Source of the DNA: Cellulomonas taurus
GTDB lineage: Bacteria > Actinomycetota > Actinomycetes > Actinomycetales > Cellulomonadaceae
DNA length: 64,000 nt
NCBI RefSeq assembly: GCF_012931845.1
Contig: NZ_CP051884.1
Location: forward strand, 1,736,001 to 1,800,000
Direction of reading: 5' to 3'
Positions 48,026 through 57,782 of the stretch are shown here, in pieces. Under the pieces are notes generated by a model that saw nothing but the letters and a program-made list of their open reading frames with translations, did no database searches and had not been told where the DNA came from. Each line of letters opens with the position of its first letter. The stretch's first letter is position 1. The position numbers were made by a program, and so were the translations under genes.

Positions 48026-48868
48026 ATGTTCCACGGTGTCTCGGCGTTCCCCCTCACCCCGCTCCGGGGCGACCGCGTGGACCGCCCGGCGCTGGGCCGG
48101 ATCATCGACCGGCTCTCCGGGGTGGACTCGATCGGGGCGCTCGGATCGACCGGCGCCGCCCCGCTGCTGTCCCGGGACGAGCGCGCCACCGCCCTCGGCA
48201 CGGTCATCGAGCACGCCCGCGGCATCCCGGTGATCGCCGGAATCAGTGCCCTGCGCACCCGGGACGTGATCGACCTGGCCCGCGACGCCCAGCACCTCGG
48301 CGCCGACGCCCTGCTGCTCGCCCCGATGGCGTATCAGCCACTGGTCGCCGACGAGGTGGTCGGACTGTTCGACACGGTACTGGCGGCGGTCGACCTGCCG
48401 GTCGTCATCTACGACAACCCGCGCACCACCCGGTTCGCCTTCACCCCCGAGCTCTACGGCCGCATCGCCGCCCTCGGGGGGATCGCCGCGATCAAGGTGC
48501 CCGGGGTGCCCGCCGATCTGGCCGGGACCCGGGCGCTGCTCCCACCGGGCACGGCCGTCGGCGTCTCCGGTGACGGCTCCGGCGCCGCCGGACTGGTCGC
48601 CGGGTGCGACCTGTGGTTCAGCTCGATCGCCGGAATCCTGCCGGAGGCGGTGCTCGGGGTCGCCCGGGACGACGACCCCGAGGCGCGGTCGGCGGCCCTG
48701 GCACCGCTGTGGTCGTTGATCGCCGAGCACGGCGGTCTGCGGGTCTCGGCCGCGGTGGCCCGGCTGCTCGGCCTGGTGGCGGAGGAATGCCTGCCCGCAC
48801 CGCTGCGGGTGCCCGAGGATCCGCGGATCGCGGCGGCGCTGCGCGCGCTGGGACTGCTGGACGGCTGA
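48026..48868 (+). CDS. DapA-family (dihydrodipicolinate synthase / N-acetylneuraminate lyase) aldolase
   Basis: 280 residues; ATG at 48026 after GGAAGGATGAGCG. The barrel shows GSTGAAPLLSRDE (usually GTTGE), the catalytic tyrosine in VIYDNPRTT and the Schiff-base lysine in AAIKVPG (about residue 155). Members are lysine-pathway DapA, sialic acid lyase or keto-deoxy sugar aldolases; the altered GTTGE motif suggests a catabolic one. It is divergent from the iron operon and converges on the amidohydrolase. Confidence 0.85.
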   Translation: MFHGVSAFPLTPLRGDRVDRPALGRIIDRLSGVDSIGALGSTGAAPLLSRDERATALGTVIEHARGIPVIAGISALRTRDVIDLARDAQHLGADALLLAPMAYQPLVADEVVGLFDTVLAAVDLPVVIYDNPRTTRFAFTPELYGRIAALGGIAAIKVPGVPADLAGTRALLPPGTAVGVSGDGSGAAGLVAGCDLWFSSIAGILPEAVLGVARDDDPEARSAALAPLWSLIAEHGGLRVSAAVARLLGLVAEECLPAPLRVPEDPRIAAALRALGLLDG

Positions 48869-48910
48869 TGGGAGCCCGGCGGCTGGGAAGGGACCCCTGC
48901 CGGGCGGCGC

Positions 48911-50122
48911 TCAGCCGACCAGCACCCGACCCCCGCCGATCACGACCTCACGCGGCGGCGTCCGCACCAGGGCGTCCATCGGGTTCTCGGCGTCCAGCAG
49001 CACGAGGTCCGCCCGGCCGCCGACCACCACATCGTGCTCGGCCTCGGTGCGACCCACCGACCAGGCGCCGCCGCTGGTCAGGCCGCGCACCACCCGGGTG
49101 AGGTCCTCGTCCCGGACCAGGGAGGACGACCGGGCGTACTGCCAGCCGATCCCCATCGTGTCGCCGGTGCCGTACGGGCTCCACAGGTCGCGGATGCCGT
49201 CGGTGCCGAAGCCGAGGCGCACCCCAGCGGCGTCCAGCTCGGCCAGGGGCAACTGCGGCAGCCGGAGCGGCGCGACCGTGGTCATCGACACGCCCGCCTC
49301 CCCCATCGCCGCCAGCAGGTCACGTCGTGGTCCGTCCGGGAGCTGGGCGACCGCGAAGCCGTGCGCGATCGTCACCCGGCCCTGCAGCCCCAGCGCCACG
49401 GTCCGCTCGACGATCAGCTCGATCTGGAACGCGCCCAGCTCGGCCGGGTCGTGCAGGTGGATGTCCACCCCGACGCCCTCCTCGGCCGCCAACCCGAGGA
49501 TCGCGTCGATCTGACCCACCGGGTCGCGGTCGATCCCGGCCGGATCGAGGCCCCCGACGTGGTCGGCACCGGCCCGGGCGGCGTCCCGGAGCAGGTCGAG
49601 CACCCCGGGCCGACGCAGCACACCGTCCTGCGGGAAGGCGACGATCCGCACGTCCAGCGCGCCGTCGTAGGCGGCCGCCGCCTCGCGCACCGCCTCGATC
49701 CCCCGCAGGCCGACACCGAGGTCGACGTCGACGTGGCTGCGGATCGCGGTGGTGCCGTGCTTGACCATCTCGGCCAGCACGGCGGCGGTCGGCCGGACCC
49801 CGGGGATGCCCAGCTCGTCGCGGCGGGCGCGCTCGTGCCGGATCCGACCGTCGGTGCCGCCCTCGCCGCCGTAGGACTGCCACGGCAGGCCCCACCACGA
49901 CTTGTCGACGTGTGCGTGCGCGTTCACGATGCCCGGCAGCGCGAGCAGGCCGCGACCGTCGATGACCTGCGCCGGATCGATCCCGGTCGGGTCGACGGCA
50001 CCGAAGCGCTCGAACCGCCCGGTGCTGTCGATCAGCGCGTCGGTGCGGTCACCACCCCACGGCCGGATGTCGCGGACCAGACGAACGGGGCTCAGGACGG
50101 GGCTCAGTGCTGCGGTGCTCAT
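48911..50122 (-). CDS. Amidohydrolase, cytosine deaminase-like
   Basis: 403 residues. The metal site is NAHAHVDK (about residues 66-73), HLHDPAE, TIAHG and the FGTDGIRD aspartate late in the chain, as in cytosine deaminase and related enzymes that hydrolyse amino groups from pyrimidines or other N-heterocycles. Substrate not known. Its start is 12 bases after the antiporter's stop on the same strand, so the two may share a transcript. Confidence 0.85.
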   Translation of the reverse strand: MSTAALSPVLSPVRLVRDIRPWGGDRTDALIDSTGRFERFGAVDPTGIDPAQVIDGRGLLALPGIVNAHAHVDKSWWGLPWQSYGGEGGTDGRIRHERARRDELGIPGVRPTAAVLAEMVKHGTTAIRSHVDVDLGVGLRGIEAVREAAAAYDGALDVRIVAFPQDGVLRRPGVLDLLRDAARAGADHVGGLDPAGIDRDPVGQIDAILGLAAEEGVGVDIHLHDPAELGAFQIELIVERTVALGLQGRVTIAHGFAVAQLPDGPRRDLLAAMGEAGVSMTTVAPLRLPQLPLAELDAAGVRLGFGTDGIRDLWSPYGTGDTMGIGWQYARSSSLVRDEDLTRVVRGLTSGGAWSVGRTEAEHDVVVGGRADLVLLDAENPMDALVRTPPREVVIGGGRVLVG

Positions 50123-50134
50123 GGTCTCGCATCC

Positions 50135-52261
50135 TCACACACCGCCGCGCAGCTCCAGGCTGAACTGCTCGGCGTCGATCGCCTCCAGCGCACCGCTCAG
50201 CGCCTCCGCGTCGAAGGTGCCGTCGTCCCGGGCGTCCAACAGCGCCGTCCGTTGGGCGCGCAGCCGGGCGACGGCCGCCTCCTCGTCGTCGCCCTCCACC
50301 GTCTCGCCCGCCGCCTGCATCAGGTCCAGCAGACGGGAGTGCTCGGCGGCGGTCTCCGCCTCCTGCCGGGCGACGGCCTCCTCGTCCGGGCCGAGCCGAG
50401 CCGCGAGCCAGCCGATCGTGCCGCCCTGCGCCAGCAGGGAGAACGCCGCGACGATGAAGGCGATCACGACCAGCAGGGCGCGTGCTGGCGTCTCGGCGGG
50501 GAGGGTCTGGGCGGCGGCGACCGTGACCGCGCCCCGCATCCCGGCCCAGACCACGATCACACCGTCCCGCTTGCCGAGTGGCGACCGCCGGAAGTAGTCG
50601 ATGTCGGCGAGCATCCGGCGCACCCGGGTGCTGAACCTGCTCAGGTCCTCCGGCCGCGCACCGGGCCGACCATTCCGCCGCGCCCGCCGTGCCCGCCGCA
50701 CGGCGAGCTTCACCCGCAGCCGAGCGGTCCGCCGCCACGGCCGGCGCTTGGCAGCGGAACGGGTCGGGTCCCACGGCGCCGCGGCGCGTGCCAGGGCCTG
50801 CCGAGCGGTTGCCTCGGCGAGCACCACGTCACGAGCCGGCCGGGCGTCGTCGTCACGGGTCGTCGCCCGGGCGTCGTCGTCACGGGTCGCCCGGTGGTCG
50901 TCGTCACGAGTCACCCGATGGTCGTCGTCACGGGTCACCCGGACGTGGTCGGGGCGGGCACCGGCGTCGGCGTGCGGGGCGGCGGTCCCGGGTGCCCCGT
51001 CGCCGGGCGTGGCGTGATCGGTGTCCGGGGCCGCGCTGGACGGGGTGTCGACCGCGCCCTGCGTGCTCAGCACGTCCCGCCGGGCGCCGGGTCCGCCGAG
51101 GCGTGGCAGGCCGGACCGTGTGCCGTCCGCACCCGGACGACCCGGCAGTTCCCCGTTCTCCCCCCGGGCCCACGCCTCCCGCTGCCGAAGCAGGAACTTC
51201 TGCGCCCACTCCGGGTCGGCGAGGGTCTTCTCGATCGCCGTCAGCCGTGGCGCCACCGCCGCACCCCGGGCCGCCTTGCGCCGCAACCAGGCCAGCATCG
51301 GGATCACGAAGCCGGCCCGCAGCAGGACGGTGAGCACCAGGGCGGCGGCGGCCAGCCCGATCGCGGTGCCCATTCCCTGGTGTTCGGCGTGCACCTCCTC
51401 GACCAGGCCGTAGAGCTGCAGGCCCATGGTCAGGAAGATGACTCCCTCCAGCATCAGCTCCACGGTGGCCCAGTTCTGCCGGTCGGAGAGCCGGTGCTCC
51501 GGCGACAGCAGCCGCGGACCACGCCACCCGGTGATCAGCCCCGCGACCACCGCCGCGACCAGCCCCGAACCGTTCAGCTCCTCGGCCGGGATCGACGCGA
51601 GGAACGGCACGGTGAAGCTGATCAGGGTGTTCACCGTGGCGTCCGTGACCCGCGCCCGGAGCCGGACGTTCACCCGCCCGACGATCCAGCCGATGACCAC
51701 CGCGATGCCGACCGAGTACAGGAATGTGCCCAGCGCGTGCCAGAACGAGAACGCCACCGCGGTCGCCGCGATCGCCGTGCGCAGCACCACCAGGGCGCTG
51801 GCGTCGTTCAGCAGACCCTCGCCCTCCAGCAGCGCGACCACCCGGGGTGAGGCGCCGGCGTTCTTCACGATCCTGGTCGCCACCGCGTCGGTCGGGCTGA
51901 TGATCGCACCGAGCGCCACCCCCCAGGCCAGGTCGATGCCGGGGATCACCCAGGCGAAGAACAGGCCGAGCACCAGGGACGTGCCGACCACCAGCACCAC
52001 CGACAGTCCGCTGACCGCACCGAAGTCCCGGCGCAGGCTCATCGTCGGCATCGACACCGCCGCCGAGTACAGCAGGGGTGGCAGGACCCCGGCCAGGATC
52101 CACTCCGCCTCGATGTCGACGGCGGGCACCACCGGCAGGAAGCTCACCAGGATGCCGACCAGCACCAGGATCAGTGGCGCGGGCAGACCGAACCGTGGCG
52201 CGTACACCGCGGCGGCCGCGGTCACGAGCAGGGTCAGGACGATGACGACGATGGCGAGCAC
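50135..52261 (-). CDS. CPA1-type Na+/H+ antiporter with a large disordered insert
   Basis: 708 residues. The first ~370 residues are ten or so membrane helices of the NhaP/CPA1 type, with the ion-site motif SPTDAVA and LLNDASALV. About residues 375-570 then form a long hydrophilic insert holding an 8-residue repeat (VTRDDDHR and variants, four copies), after which the last helices (WAGMRGAVTVAAA) and a helical tail complete the protein. The insert splits the usual last helices from the rest. It is adjacent to the amidohydrolase. Confidence 0.85.
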   Translation of the reverse strand: MLAIVVIVLTLLVTAAAAVYAPRFGLPAPLILVLVGILVSFLPVVPAVDIEAEWILAGVLPPLLYSAAVSMPTMSLRRDFGAVSGLSVVLVVGTSLVLGLFFAWVIPGIDLAWGVALGAIISPTDAVATRIVKNAGASPRVVALLEGEGLLNDASALVVLRTAIAATAVAFSFWHALGTFLYSVGIAVVIGWIVGRVNVRLRARVTDATVNTLISFTVPFLASIPAEELNGSGLVAAVVAGLITGWRGPRLLSPEHRLSDRQNWATVELMLEGVIFLTMGLQLYGLVEEVHAEHQGMGTAIGLAAAALVLTVLLRAGFVIPMLAWLRRKAARGAAVAPRLTAIEKTLADPEWAQKFLLRQREAWARGENGELPGRPGADGTRSGLPRLGGPGARRDVLSTQGAVDTPSSAAPDTDHATPGDGAPGTAAPHADAGARPDHVRVTRDDDHRVTRDDDHRATRDDDARATTRDDDARPARDVVLAEATARQALARAAAPWDPTRSAAKRRPWRRTARLRVKLAVRRARRARRNGRPGARPEDLSRFSTRVRRMLADIDYFRRSPLGKRDGVIVVWAGMRGAVTVAAAQTLPAETPARALLVVIAFIVAAFSLLAQGGTIGWLAARLGPDEEAVARQEAETAAEHSRLLDLMQAAGETVEGDDEEAAVARLRAQRTALLDARDDGTFDAEALSGALEAIDAEQFSLELRGGV
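50846..50944 (-). repeat. Four tandem 24-27-bp units in the antiporter insert
   Basis: One 27-base and three 24-base units starting GTCGTCGTCACGRGTC (+ strand) encode DDD-rich repeats. Near identity of the copies suggests recent expansion. Confidence 0.8.
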
Positions 52262-52282
52262 GTTCGCGACCCTAGCCCCGGC

Positions 52283-54313
52283 TCAGGCCTGGACGGGAGC
52301 CTCCTCGGTGTCCGGGTCCGTCACCGCCGCCGCGGCGAACTGGGACTGGTACAGCCGGTGGTACGCCCCCTCGGTGGCGATCAGCTGGTCGTGGGTTCCC
52401 TGCTCCACGATCGACCCGTGCTCCATCACCAGGATCAGGTCGGCGTCACGGATGGTCGACAGCCGGTGCGCGATCACGAAGGAGGTCCGCCCCTGCCGCA
52501 AGCTCGCCATCGCCTGCTGCAGCAGCCGCTCGGTACGGGTGTCGACGGAGCTGGTCGCCTCGTCCAGGATCAGCACCGAGGGCTGGGCGACGAACGCCCG
52601 GGCGATGGTGATCAGCTGCTTCTCCCCGGCGGAGATGTTCGCGGCGTCCTCCTCCAGCACCGTGTCGTAGCCCTCCGGCAAGGAGTGCACGAAGCGGTCG
52701 ACGTAGGTGGCCCGGGCGGCGTCCAGCACCTCCTCGTCGCTGGCGGACTGCCGGCCGTAGCGGATGTTCTCCCGGATCGTGCCGGAGAACAGCCACGGGT
52801 CCTGCAGCACCATCCCGGTCCGGGCGCGCGCGTCGTGCCGGCTCAGGGTGGCGATGTCCTGCCCGTTGACCAGGATCCGCCCGCCGTCCAGCTCGTAGAA
52901 CCGCATCAGGAGGTTGACCAGGGTGGTCTTGCCGGCACCGGTCGGACCGACGATCGCCACGGTCTGGCCCGGCCGCACGGTGAACGACAGGTCCTCGATC
53001 AGCGGCTGGTCCTCCCGGTAGGAGAACCGGACGTGCTCGAACTCGATGGTGCCGTCGCCCTCGGCCGGCGCGGGTGCCTGCGGGTCGTCGACCGACTGCT
53101 CGTCCTCGTCCAGGAGCTGGAACACCCGCTCGGCGGAGGCGGTGCCGGACTGGACCACGGCCGCCATGCCGCCGAGCTCGGACAGCGGCTGGGTGAACAT
53201 CTGCGCGTACTGGATGAAGGCCTGCACGGAGCCGAGCCGCATCGACCCGTTGGCGACCATCAGGCCACCGACCACGGCGATCCCGACGTAGGTGAGGTTC
53301 CCGACGAAGCTCATCCCGGGCCAGATGATCCCGGACAGGAACTGGGCCTTGAACGACGCCTGGTACAGCTCCTCGTTCTCGGCCTGGAACTTGTCCTGGA
53401 AGTCCTGGCGGCGACCGAAGACCTTGACCAGGGCGTGGCCGGAGAACGACTCCTCGACCCGGGCGTTCAACCGGCCGACCTTGCGCCACTGGATGCCGAA
53501 GGCCCGCTGCGACTTGGGGCCGATCACCCCGAAGATGACCCCCATCAGCGGCAGGGAGACCAGCGCGATCAGCGCGAGCTGCCAGGAGATGGAGAACATC
53601 ATCACCAGCACACCGATCACGGTGAGGATGCTGGTCAGCGCCGTGGACAGCGACTGCTGCATGGTCTGGGTGATGTTGTCGATGTCGTTGGTGACCCGGC
53701 TGATCAGCTCGCCGCGCTGCACCCGGTCGAAGTAGCGCAGCGGAAGCCGGTTGATCTTGGCCTCGACGTCCTCGCGCAGCCGCCACATCGCCCGCACCAT
53801 GACGATGTTGATGATGAAGCCCTGCGCCCAGGTGAGGAACGCCCCCGCCAGGTAGAGCGCGAGCACGGTCAGCAGGATCGACCCGAGCCGGTCGAAGTCG
53901 ATGCCCTGGCCCGGGATCAGCCGGTCCATCGCCTCGACCATGGCGGCCAGCTGGTCCTGCCCGGTGGCCTGCAGGTTCTGCACCGCCTGCTCCTGCGTGG
54001 TCCCCGCCGGCAGCTGGTTCGAGACGTAGCCCTCGAAGACCTCGTTGGTGGCGTTGCCCAGCACCCGCGGCGCGAGCACGGTGAGCACCACACCGCCGGC
54101 ACCCATCAGGGAGACCGCGATCAGGGCGGCCAGGTACGGCTTGAGCAGCCCGAGCATCCGCCCGAAGCTCTCCTTGAAGTTGTCGGCCTTGCCGGGGGCG
54201 ACCGAGTCCCAGGAGTCCGAGGCGATCCGGGCCTGCTCGCCCAGCTCCAGCTCGTACTTCTCCTCCTCGGTCAGCTCCGGCGTGCTCTGCCCGGTGGTGG
54301 TCTTCTCGCTCAT
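52283..54313 (-). CDS. ABC exporter half-transporter, catalytic partner
   Basis: 676 residues; ATG at 54313. A charged N-terminus (about 75 residues), six membrane helices of the exporter fold and an ATPase with GPTGAGKTT, ISAGEKQL signature and LILDEATSSVD (consensus Glu kept). It overlaps the partner stop by ATGA. As in TM287/288 and LmrCD, one site of the heterodimer is complete and one degenerate; this chain supplies the consensus Walker B. Exports a lipid, peptide or drug; unknown. Confidence 0.9.
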   Translation of the reverse strand: MSEKTTTGQSTPELTEEEKYELELGEQARIASDSWDSVAPGKADNFKESFGRMLGLLKPYLAALIAVSLMGAGGVVLTVLAPRVLGNATNEVFEGYVSNQLPAGTTQEQAVQNLQATGQDQLAAMVEAMDRLIPGQGIDFDRLGSILLTVLALYLAGAFLTWAQGFIINIVMVRAMWRLREDVEAKINRLPLRYFDRVQRGELISRVTNDIDNITQTMQQSLSTALTSILTVIGVLVMMFSISWQLALIALVSLPLMGVIFGVIGPKSQRAFGIQWRKVGRLNARVEESFSGHALVKVFGRRQDFQDKFQAENEELYQASFKAQFLSGIIWPGMSFVGNLTYVGIAVVGGLMVANGSMRLGSVQAFIQYAQMFTQPLSELGGMAAVVQSGTASAERVFQLLDEDEQSVDDPQAPAPAEGDGTIEFEHVRFSYREDQPLIEDLSFTVRPGQTVAIVGPTGAGKTTLVNLLMRFYELDGGRILVNGQDIATLSRHDARARTGMVLQDPWLFSGTIRENIRYGRQSASDEEVLDAARATYVDRFVHSLPEGYDTVLEEDAANISAGEKQLITIARAFVAQPSVLILDEATSSVDTRTERLLQQAMASLRQGRTSFVIAHRLSTIRDADLILVMEHGSIVEQGTHDQLIATEGAYHRLYQSQFAAAAVTDPDTEEAPVQA

Positions 54314-56073
54314 GCTCCGGCCTCCACCGACAGCTGGGACTCGGCGATCTCGCGGTAGGTCTGGTTGCCGGCCAGCAGGTCCTCGTGCGTGCCGATCCCG
54401 GCGATCTGCCCGTCCTCCAGGACGATGATCTGGTCGGCACTGGTCACGGTGGACACCCGCTGGGCGACGACCACCTTGGTGACCTGCGGCAACTCGGTCC
54501 ACAGCGCCTGGCGCAACCGGGCGTCGGTGGCCAGGTCCAGCGCGCTGAACGAGTCGTCGAAGACCAGGATGTCCGGCTGCCGGACCAGGGCACGGGCGAT
54601 GGCGAGCCTCTGCCGCTGACCGCCGGAGACGTTGGTGCCGCCCTGGGCGATCCTGGCCTCCAGGCCACCGTCCATCTGCTGCACGAAGTCGCTGCCCTGC
54701 GCGATCTCCAGGGCACGCCACAGGTCGCCGTCTGAGGCGTCCTCGTTCCCCAGGCGCAGGTTGGAGCCGACCGTCCCGGCGAACAGGAACGGACGCTGCG
54801 GCACCAGTCCGATCGTCGACCACAGGCGTTCCAGGTCGGCGTCCCGCACGTCCACGCCGCCCACCCGCACGACGCCCGAGGTGGTGTCGAACAGCCGCGG
54901 CAGGAGGGAGATCAGGGTGGTCTTCCCGGCGCCGGTCGACCCGATCACCGCCAGGGTCTGGCCCGGTCGCACGTCGAAGCTGACCCCGGACAGCACCGGG
55001 TGTTCGGCACCCGGGTAGGTGAAGGTCACGTCCTGGAAGCTGACCGCGCCGGGCTCCGGGAAGTCGCGCACCGGCTGCTCCGGGACGCTGAGCGTCGATT
55101 CCGAGCGCAGCACCGCCGTGATCCGCTCCGCCGACACCGCCGCCCGCGGGATCATCACGGTCATGAAGCTGGCCATCAGCACACCCATCAGGATCTGACC
55201 GATGTACTGCATGAACGCCAGGAGGGTGCCGATCTGGACGCTGCCCGCATCGACCTGGATCGCGCCGAACCAGATGACGCCGATGGTGGTCACGTTCAGC
55301 ACCAGCATCGCCAGCGGGAACAGGATGACGAACAGCGATCCGATCTTGCGGCCGACCACCAGGATGTCGGTGTTCGCGCCCCGGAACCGTTCCGCCTCGA
55401 TCGGCTCCCGGACGAAGGCCCGCACCACCCGCACACCGGTCAGCTGCTCGCGCATGATCCGGTTCACCGTGTCCAGCTTGGTCTGGTAGCTGCGGAACAG
55501 CGGCACCATCCGGCTGATCACGATCCCGGCGATCAGCAGCAGCGTCGGCACCGACACCGCGATCAGCCAGGACAGGCTCACGTCCTGACGCAACGCCATC
55601 ACGATCCCGCCGATCGCCAGCAGCGGGGCGGTGACCAGCATGGTCGCGCCCATCATCGTGACCATCTGGACCTGCTGGACGTCGTTGGTGTTCCGGGTGA
55701 TCAGCGACCCGGCGCCGAACTGGGACACCTCCCGCTCGGAGAACCCGGACACCCGGCCGTAGATGTCGTCGCGCAGGTCCCGCCCGACCTGCATCGCTGC
55801 CCGGGCGGCGAAGAAGGTCGCGACGATCGCCGCGAGGATCTGCCCCAGCGACACCGCGAGCATGAAGCCGCCGGTGCGCCAGATGTAGGCGGTGTCCCCC
55901 TGCGAGACACCCTTGTCCACGATGTCCGCGTTCAGGCTCGGCAGGTACAACATCGCCAGGGCGGAGGCGAACTGGAACGCCAGCACGCCGAGCAGGAACC
56001 ATCGGTAGGGCGCCAGATAGCGCCAGAGCAGTCGGCCGAGCACGGGGTCTCCGAAGGGGTGAGTGCCCGCCAC
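54310..56073 (-). CDS. ABC exporter half-transporter, degenerate-site partner
   Basis: 587 residues from a GTG at 56073; the frame stays open to another GTG at 56187. Exporter fold of six helices followed by an ATPase: GSTGAGKTT, the signature VSGGQRQRL and Walker B ILVFDDSFSALD, where aspartate replaces the catalytic glutamate. That FDDSFSALD form is the mark of the degenerate-site partner in heterodimeric exporters. The first membrane helix begins at ALAPYRWFLLGVLAF-like residues soon after the start, which supports the GTG at 56073. Confidence 0.88.
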   Translation of the reverse strand: MAGTHPFGDPVLGRLLWRYLAPYRWFLLGVLAFQFASALAMLYLPSLNADIVDKGVSQGDTAYIWRTGGFMLAVSLGQILAAIVATFFAARAAMQVGRDLRDDIYGRVSGFSEREVSQFGAGSLITRNTNDVQQVQMVTMMGATMLVTAPLLAIGGIVMALRQDVSLSWLIAVSVPTLLLIAGIVISRMVPLFRSYQTKLDTVNRIMREQLTGVRVVRAFVREPIEAERFRGANTDILVVGRKIGSLFVILFPLAMLVLNVTTIGVIWFGAIQVDAGSVQIGTLLAFMQYIGQILMGVLMASFMTVMIPRAAVSAERITAVLRSESTLSVPEQPVRDFPEPGAVSFQDVTFTYPGAEHPVLSGVSFDVRPGQTLAVIGSTGAGKTTLISLLPRLFDTTSGVVRVGGVDVRDADLERLWSTIGLVPQRPFLFAGTVGSNLRLGNEDASDGDLWRALEIAQGSDFVQQMDGGLEARIAQGGTNVSGGQRQRLAIARALVRQPDILVFDDSFSALDLATDARLRQALWTELPQVTKVVVAQRVSTVTSADQIIVLEDGQIAGIGTHEDLLAGNQTYREIAESQLSVEAGA

Positions 56074-56232
56074 AGAGGGCGAACCAGCTGGTGAACGAGC
56101 ACGTCCGCCCCGAGGAGCCGGGTCGCGACGGTGTGGCCGGACAGAGCCGAGCGATCGGTTCACAGGATAGGCATGGGGGTCTGACACGCCCAGGGGTTTT
56201 GCCGATCGGTCAGCTCACAGCTTCGGCACGGA

Positions 56233-57294
56233 TCACACCCCCGACCGCTCCCCCAGCCACGGCTCCAGCACATCCGCCCGCCCCAGCCAGGCGTGCATCC
56301 CCTCTCCGTACTCCTCCGCGGTCAGCAGCACGTCCTCGAAGGCCGCCACCAGCTCGTGCCGCCCGGGCCCGATGCCGGTGATCACCAGCCGGGTCGCCGG
56401 TTCCCGCCCGCCCCAGTGCCCCATCGCCCCGAGGGAGAGCTGGTGGCCCGCCCCGTCCCAGACGCAGATGCTGTCGGGGCGGCTCGGCACCCAGAAGTGG
56501 CCCCGACTGCGGAACGGGGTGTCGCCCAGCCGGTGGACGTCGGCGACCAGGCGCTCGGGGTGCAGGGGGCGGTCCGAACGCAGATCGAGGGTCCAGACGC
56601 CGTGAGCGGTGGGTGCCTGCGGCCGGGGCGCGACGGCCAGCGGGTCGAGGCGGCGTTCCCCGGCCGTCCGGTCGTGGGTCCCGGCGACGACGGCGTCGAC
56701 GGAGAGGGCGGCGAGACCGGCGATCCGCCCGGAGTCGGCGGCGCGCAGGTGGTCGAGCAGGTCGGAGCCGACCGGGTCGATGGCCCCCTCGACCACGACC
56801 AGGTCGGCATGACCGAGCTGCGCCGCTGCGGCTTCCGCGACCGCGCGGCCGTCGTCTTCGGTGAGGGCGATCCCCCGTTCGACCAGCAGATCGTCGCCGA
56901 GCAGGTCGTCCTGGGCGGTGCTGCCGTCGATGACGGTGAGCACTCGGGCGAGCCGCAGTCCGCGCAGGTCGTTCAGCGCGCGGACCACCGGCAGGGATTC
57001 GGCGGACACCGGCAGGGCGAGCAGCACCGCATCCCAGCGCGGGTCGGCGGCCAGGCGTTCCAGGGTGGGCACCGCGTCCTCACGCACCGAGCAGCTCAGG
57101 CAGGCGTGCGCGAGCGGGACCAGCAGATCCTCGATCACTCCTCCGGCGTCGACCACCACCCGGCGGATGCCGCCGTCGACGATGTCGTGCCGGAGCACCA
57201 CGAGCCCGGGCCGGTCGATCACGAGGCCGAAGATCGCGGTGTCGCGCAGCACCGGGTCGAGGGTGGACAGCACGGACAGCGGCTTGCGAGGCAC
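56233..57294 (-). CDS. COG0523/CobW-like protein without P-loop, Mrf-like
   Basis: 353 residues; GTG at 57294 with GAAGGAG seven bases upstream. Its C-terminal half has the CobW_C look ([16 protein letters not shown], then [20 protein letters not shown]), and the zinc motif is CLSCSVRED (about residues 66-74). But the N-terminus, where COG0523 GTPases have GxxGxGKT, reads [16 protein letters not shown]: no P-loop. The same lack holds in mycobacterial Mrf, the zinc-starvation factor that recruits a hibernation protein to zinc-free ribosomes, encoded by the alternative ribosomal operon. Here it is divergent from that operon with the Zur box between them. Confidence 0.8.
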   Translation of the reverse strand: MPRKPLSVLSTLDPVLRDTAIFGLVIDRPGLVVLRHDIVDGGIRRVVVDAGGVIEDLLVPLAHACLSCSVREDAVPTLERLAADPRWDAVLLALPVSAESLPVVRALNDLRGLRLARVLTVIDGSTAQDDLLGDDLLVERGIALTEDDGRAVAEAAAAQLGHADLVVVEGAIDPVGSDLLDHLRAADSGRIAGLAALSVDAVVAGTHDRTAGERRLDPLAVAPRPQAPTAHGVWTLDLRSDRPLHPERLVADVHRLGDTPFRSRGHFWVPSRPDSICVWDGAGHQLSLGAMGHWGGREPATRLVITGIGPGRHELVAAFEDVLLTAEEYGEGMHAWLGRADVLEPWLGERSGV

Positions 57295-57343
57295 GGGTGG
57301 ACTCCTTCGACGCGGGGACGGACGCCCCACCGTAACCGATTGC

Positions 57344-57358
57344 TGCTAATGGTTCTCA
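57344..57358. promoter_or_regulatory. Zur box between the COG0523 gene and the zinc-free ribosomal operon
   Basis: TGCTAATGGTTCTCA matches 11 of 15 positions of the actinobacterial Zur consensus TGAAAATGATTTTCA. It overlaps the -35 regions of both divergent promoters. Zinc-bound Zur would silence both; zinc shortage would turn them on. Confidence 0.8.
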
Positions 57359-57378
57359 CTAGCGTTAGAGTGTGCGCC

Positions 57379-57615
57379 ATGTCCGCTTACTGCCAGGTGC
57401 TCGGGACCGTTCCCGGGTTCGGCCACTCGATCTCGCACTCCCACCGTCGGACCAAGCGCCGGTTCGACCCGAACATCCAACGCAAGCACTACTGGGTGCC
57501 CACCCTGGGCCGCACGGTCACGCTCCGGGTCAGCGCCCGCGGCATCAAGACCATCGACAAGCTGGGCATCGACGTCGTCGTGGCCAGGATCCTCGCCCGC
57601 GGGGAGAAGGTCTGA
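57379..57615 (+). CDS. rpmB: Ribosomal protein L28, zinc-free paralogue
   Basis: 78 residues. The L28 fold is clear ([18 protein letters not shown] and [18 protein letters not shown]). Zinc ligands of ordinary L28 are gone; only one Cys remains in CQVLG. No ribosome binding site precedes the ATG and a TAGAGT -10 is seven bases upstream, so the transcript may be leaderless. It heads a six-gene operon that swaps zinc-holding ribosomal proteins for zinc-free ones in zinc shortage. Confidence 0.93.
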   Translation: MSAYCQVLGTVPGFGHSISHSHRRTKRRFDPNIQRKHYWVPTLGRTVTLRVSARGIKTIDKLGIDVVVARILARGEKV

Positions 57616-57782
57616 TGGCCGGGCGCGTCGACCTGCGACCGGTGATCAAGCTGCGCAGCACCGCCGGCACCGGCTTCACCTACGTCACCCGCAAGAACCG
57701 CCGCAATGACCCGGAGCGCCTGATCCTGCGCAAGTTCGACCCGGTGGTCCGGCGGCACGTCGACTTTCGCGAGGAGCGCTGA
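57615..57782 (+). CDS. rpmG: Ribosomal protein L33, zinc-free paralogue
   Basis: 55 residues, translation coupled to L28 by [26 protein letters not shown] is the L33 signature; the two CxxC pairs of the zinc form are absent, with Val, Arg and similar residues instead. It replaces L33 in the large subunit. Confidence 0.93.
   Translation: MAGRVDLRPVIKLRSTAGTGFTYVTRKNRRNDPERLILRKFDPVVRRHVDFREER

Noticed and set aside
49034-51850. 938-codon frame opposite the amidohydrolase and antiporter
   Set aside because: Antisense artefact with the same His/Gln/Arg-rich composition; the opposite strand carries conserved motifs.
52283-56002. One 1239-codon frame joining both ABC exporter genes
   Set aside because: Only the part from the ATG at 54313 is a real transporter; the upstream part is another frame of the partner gene.
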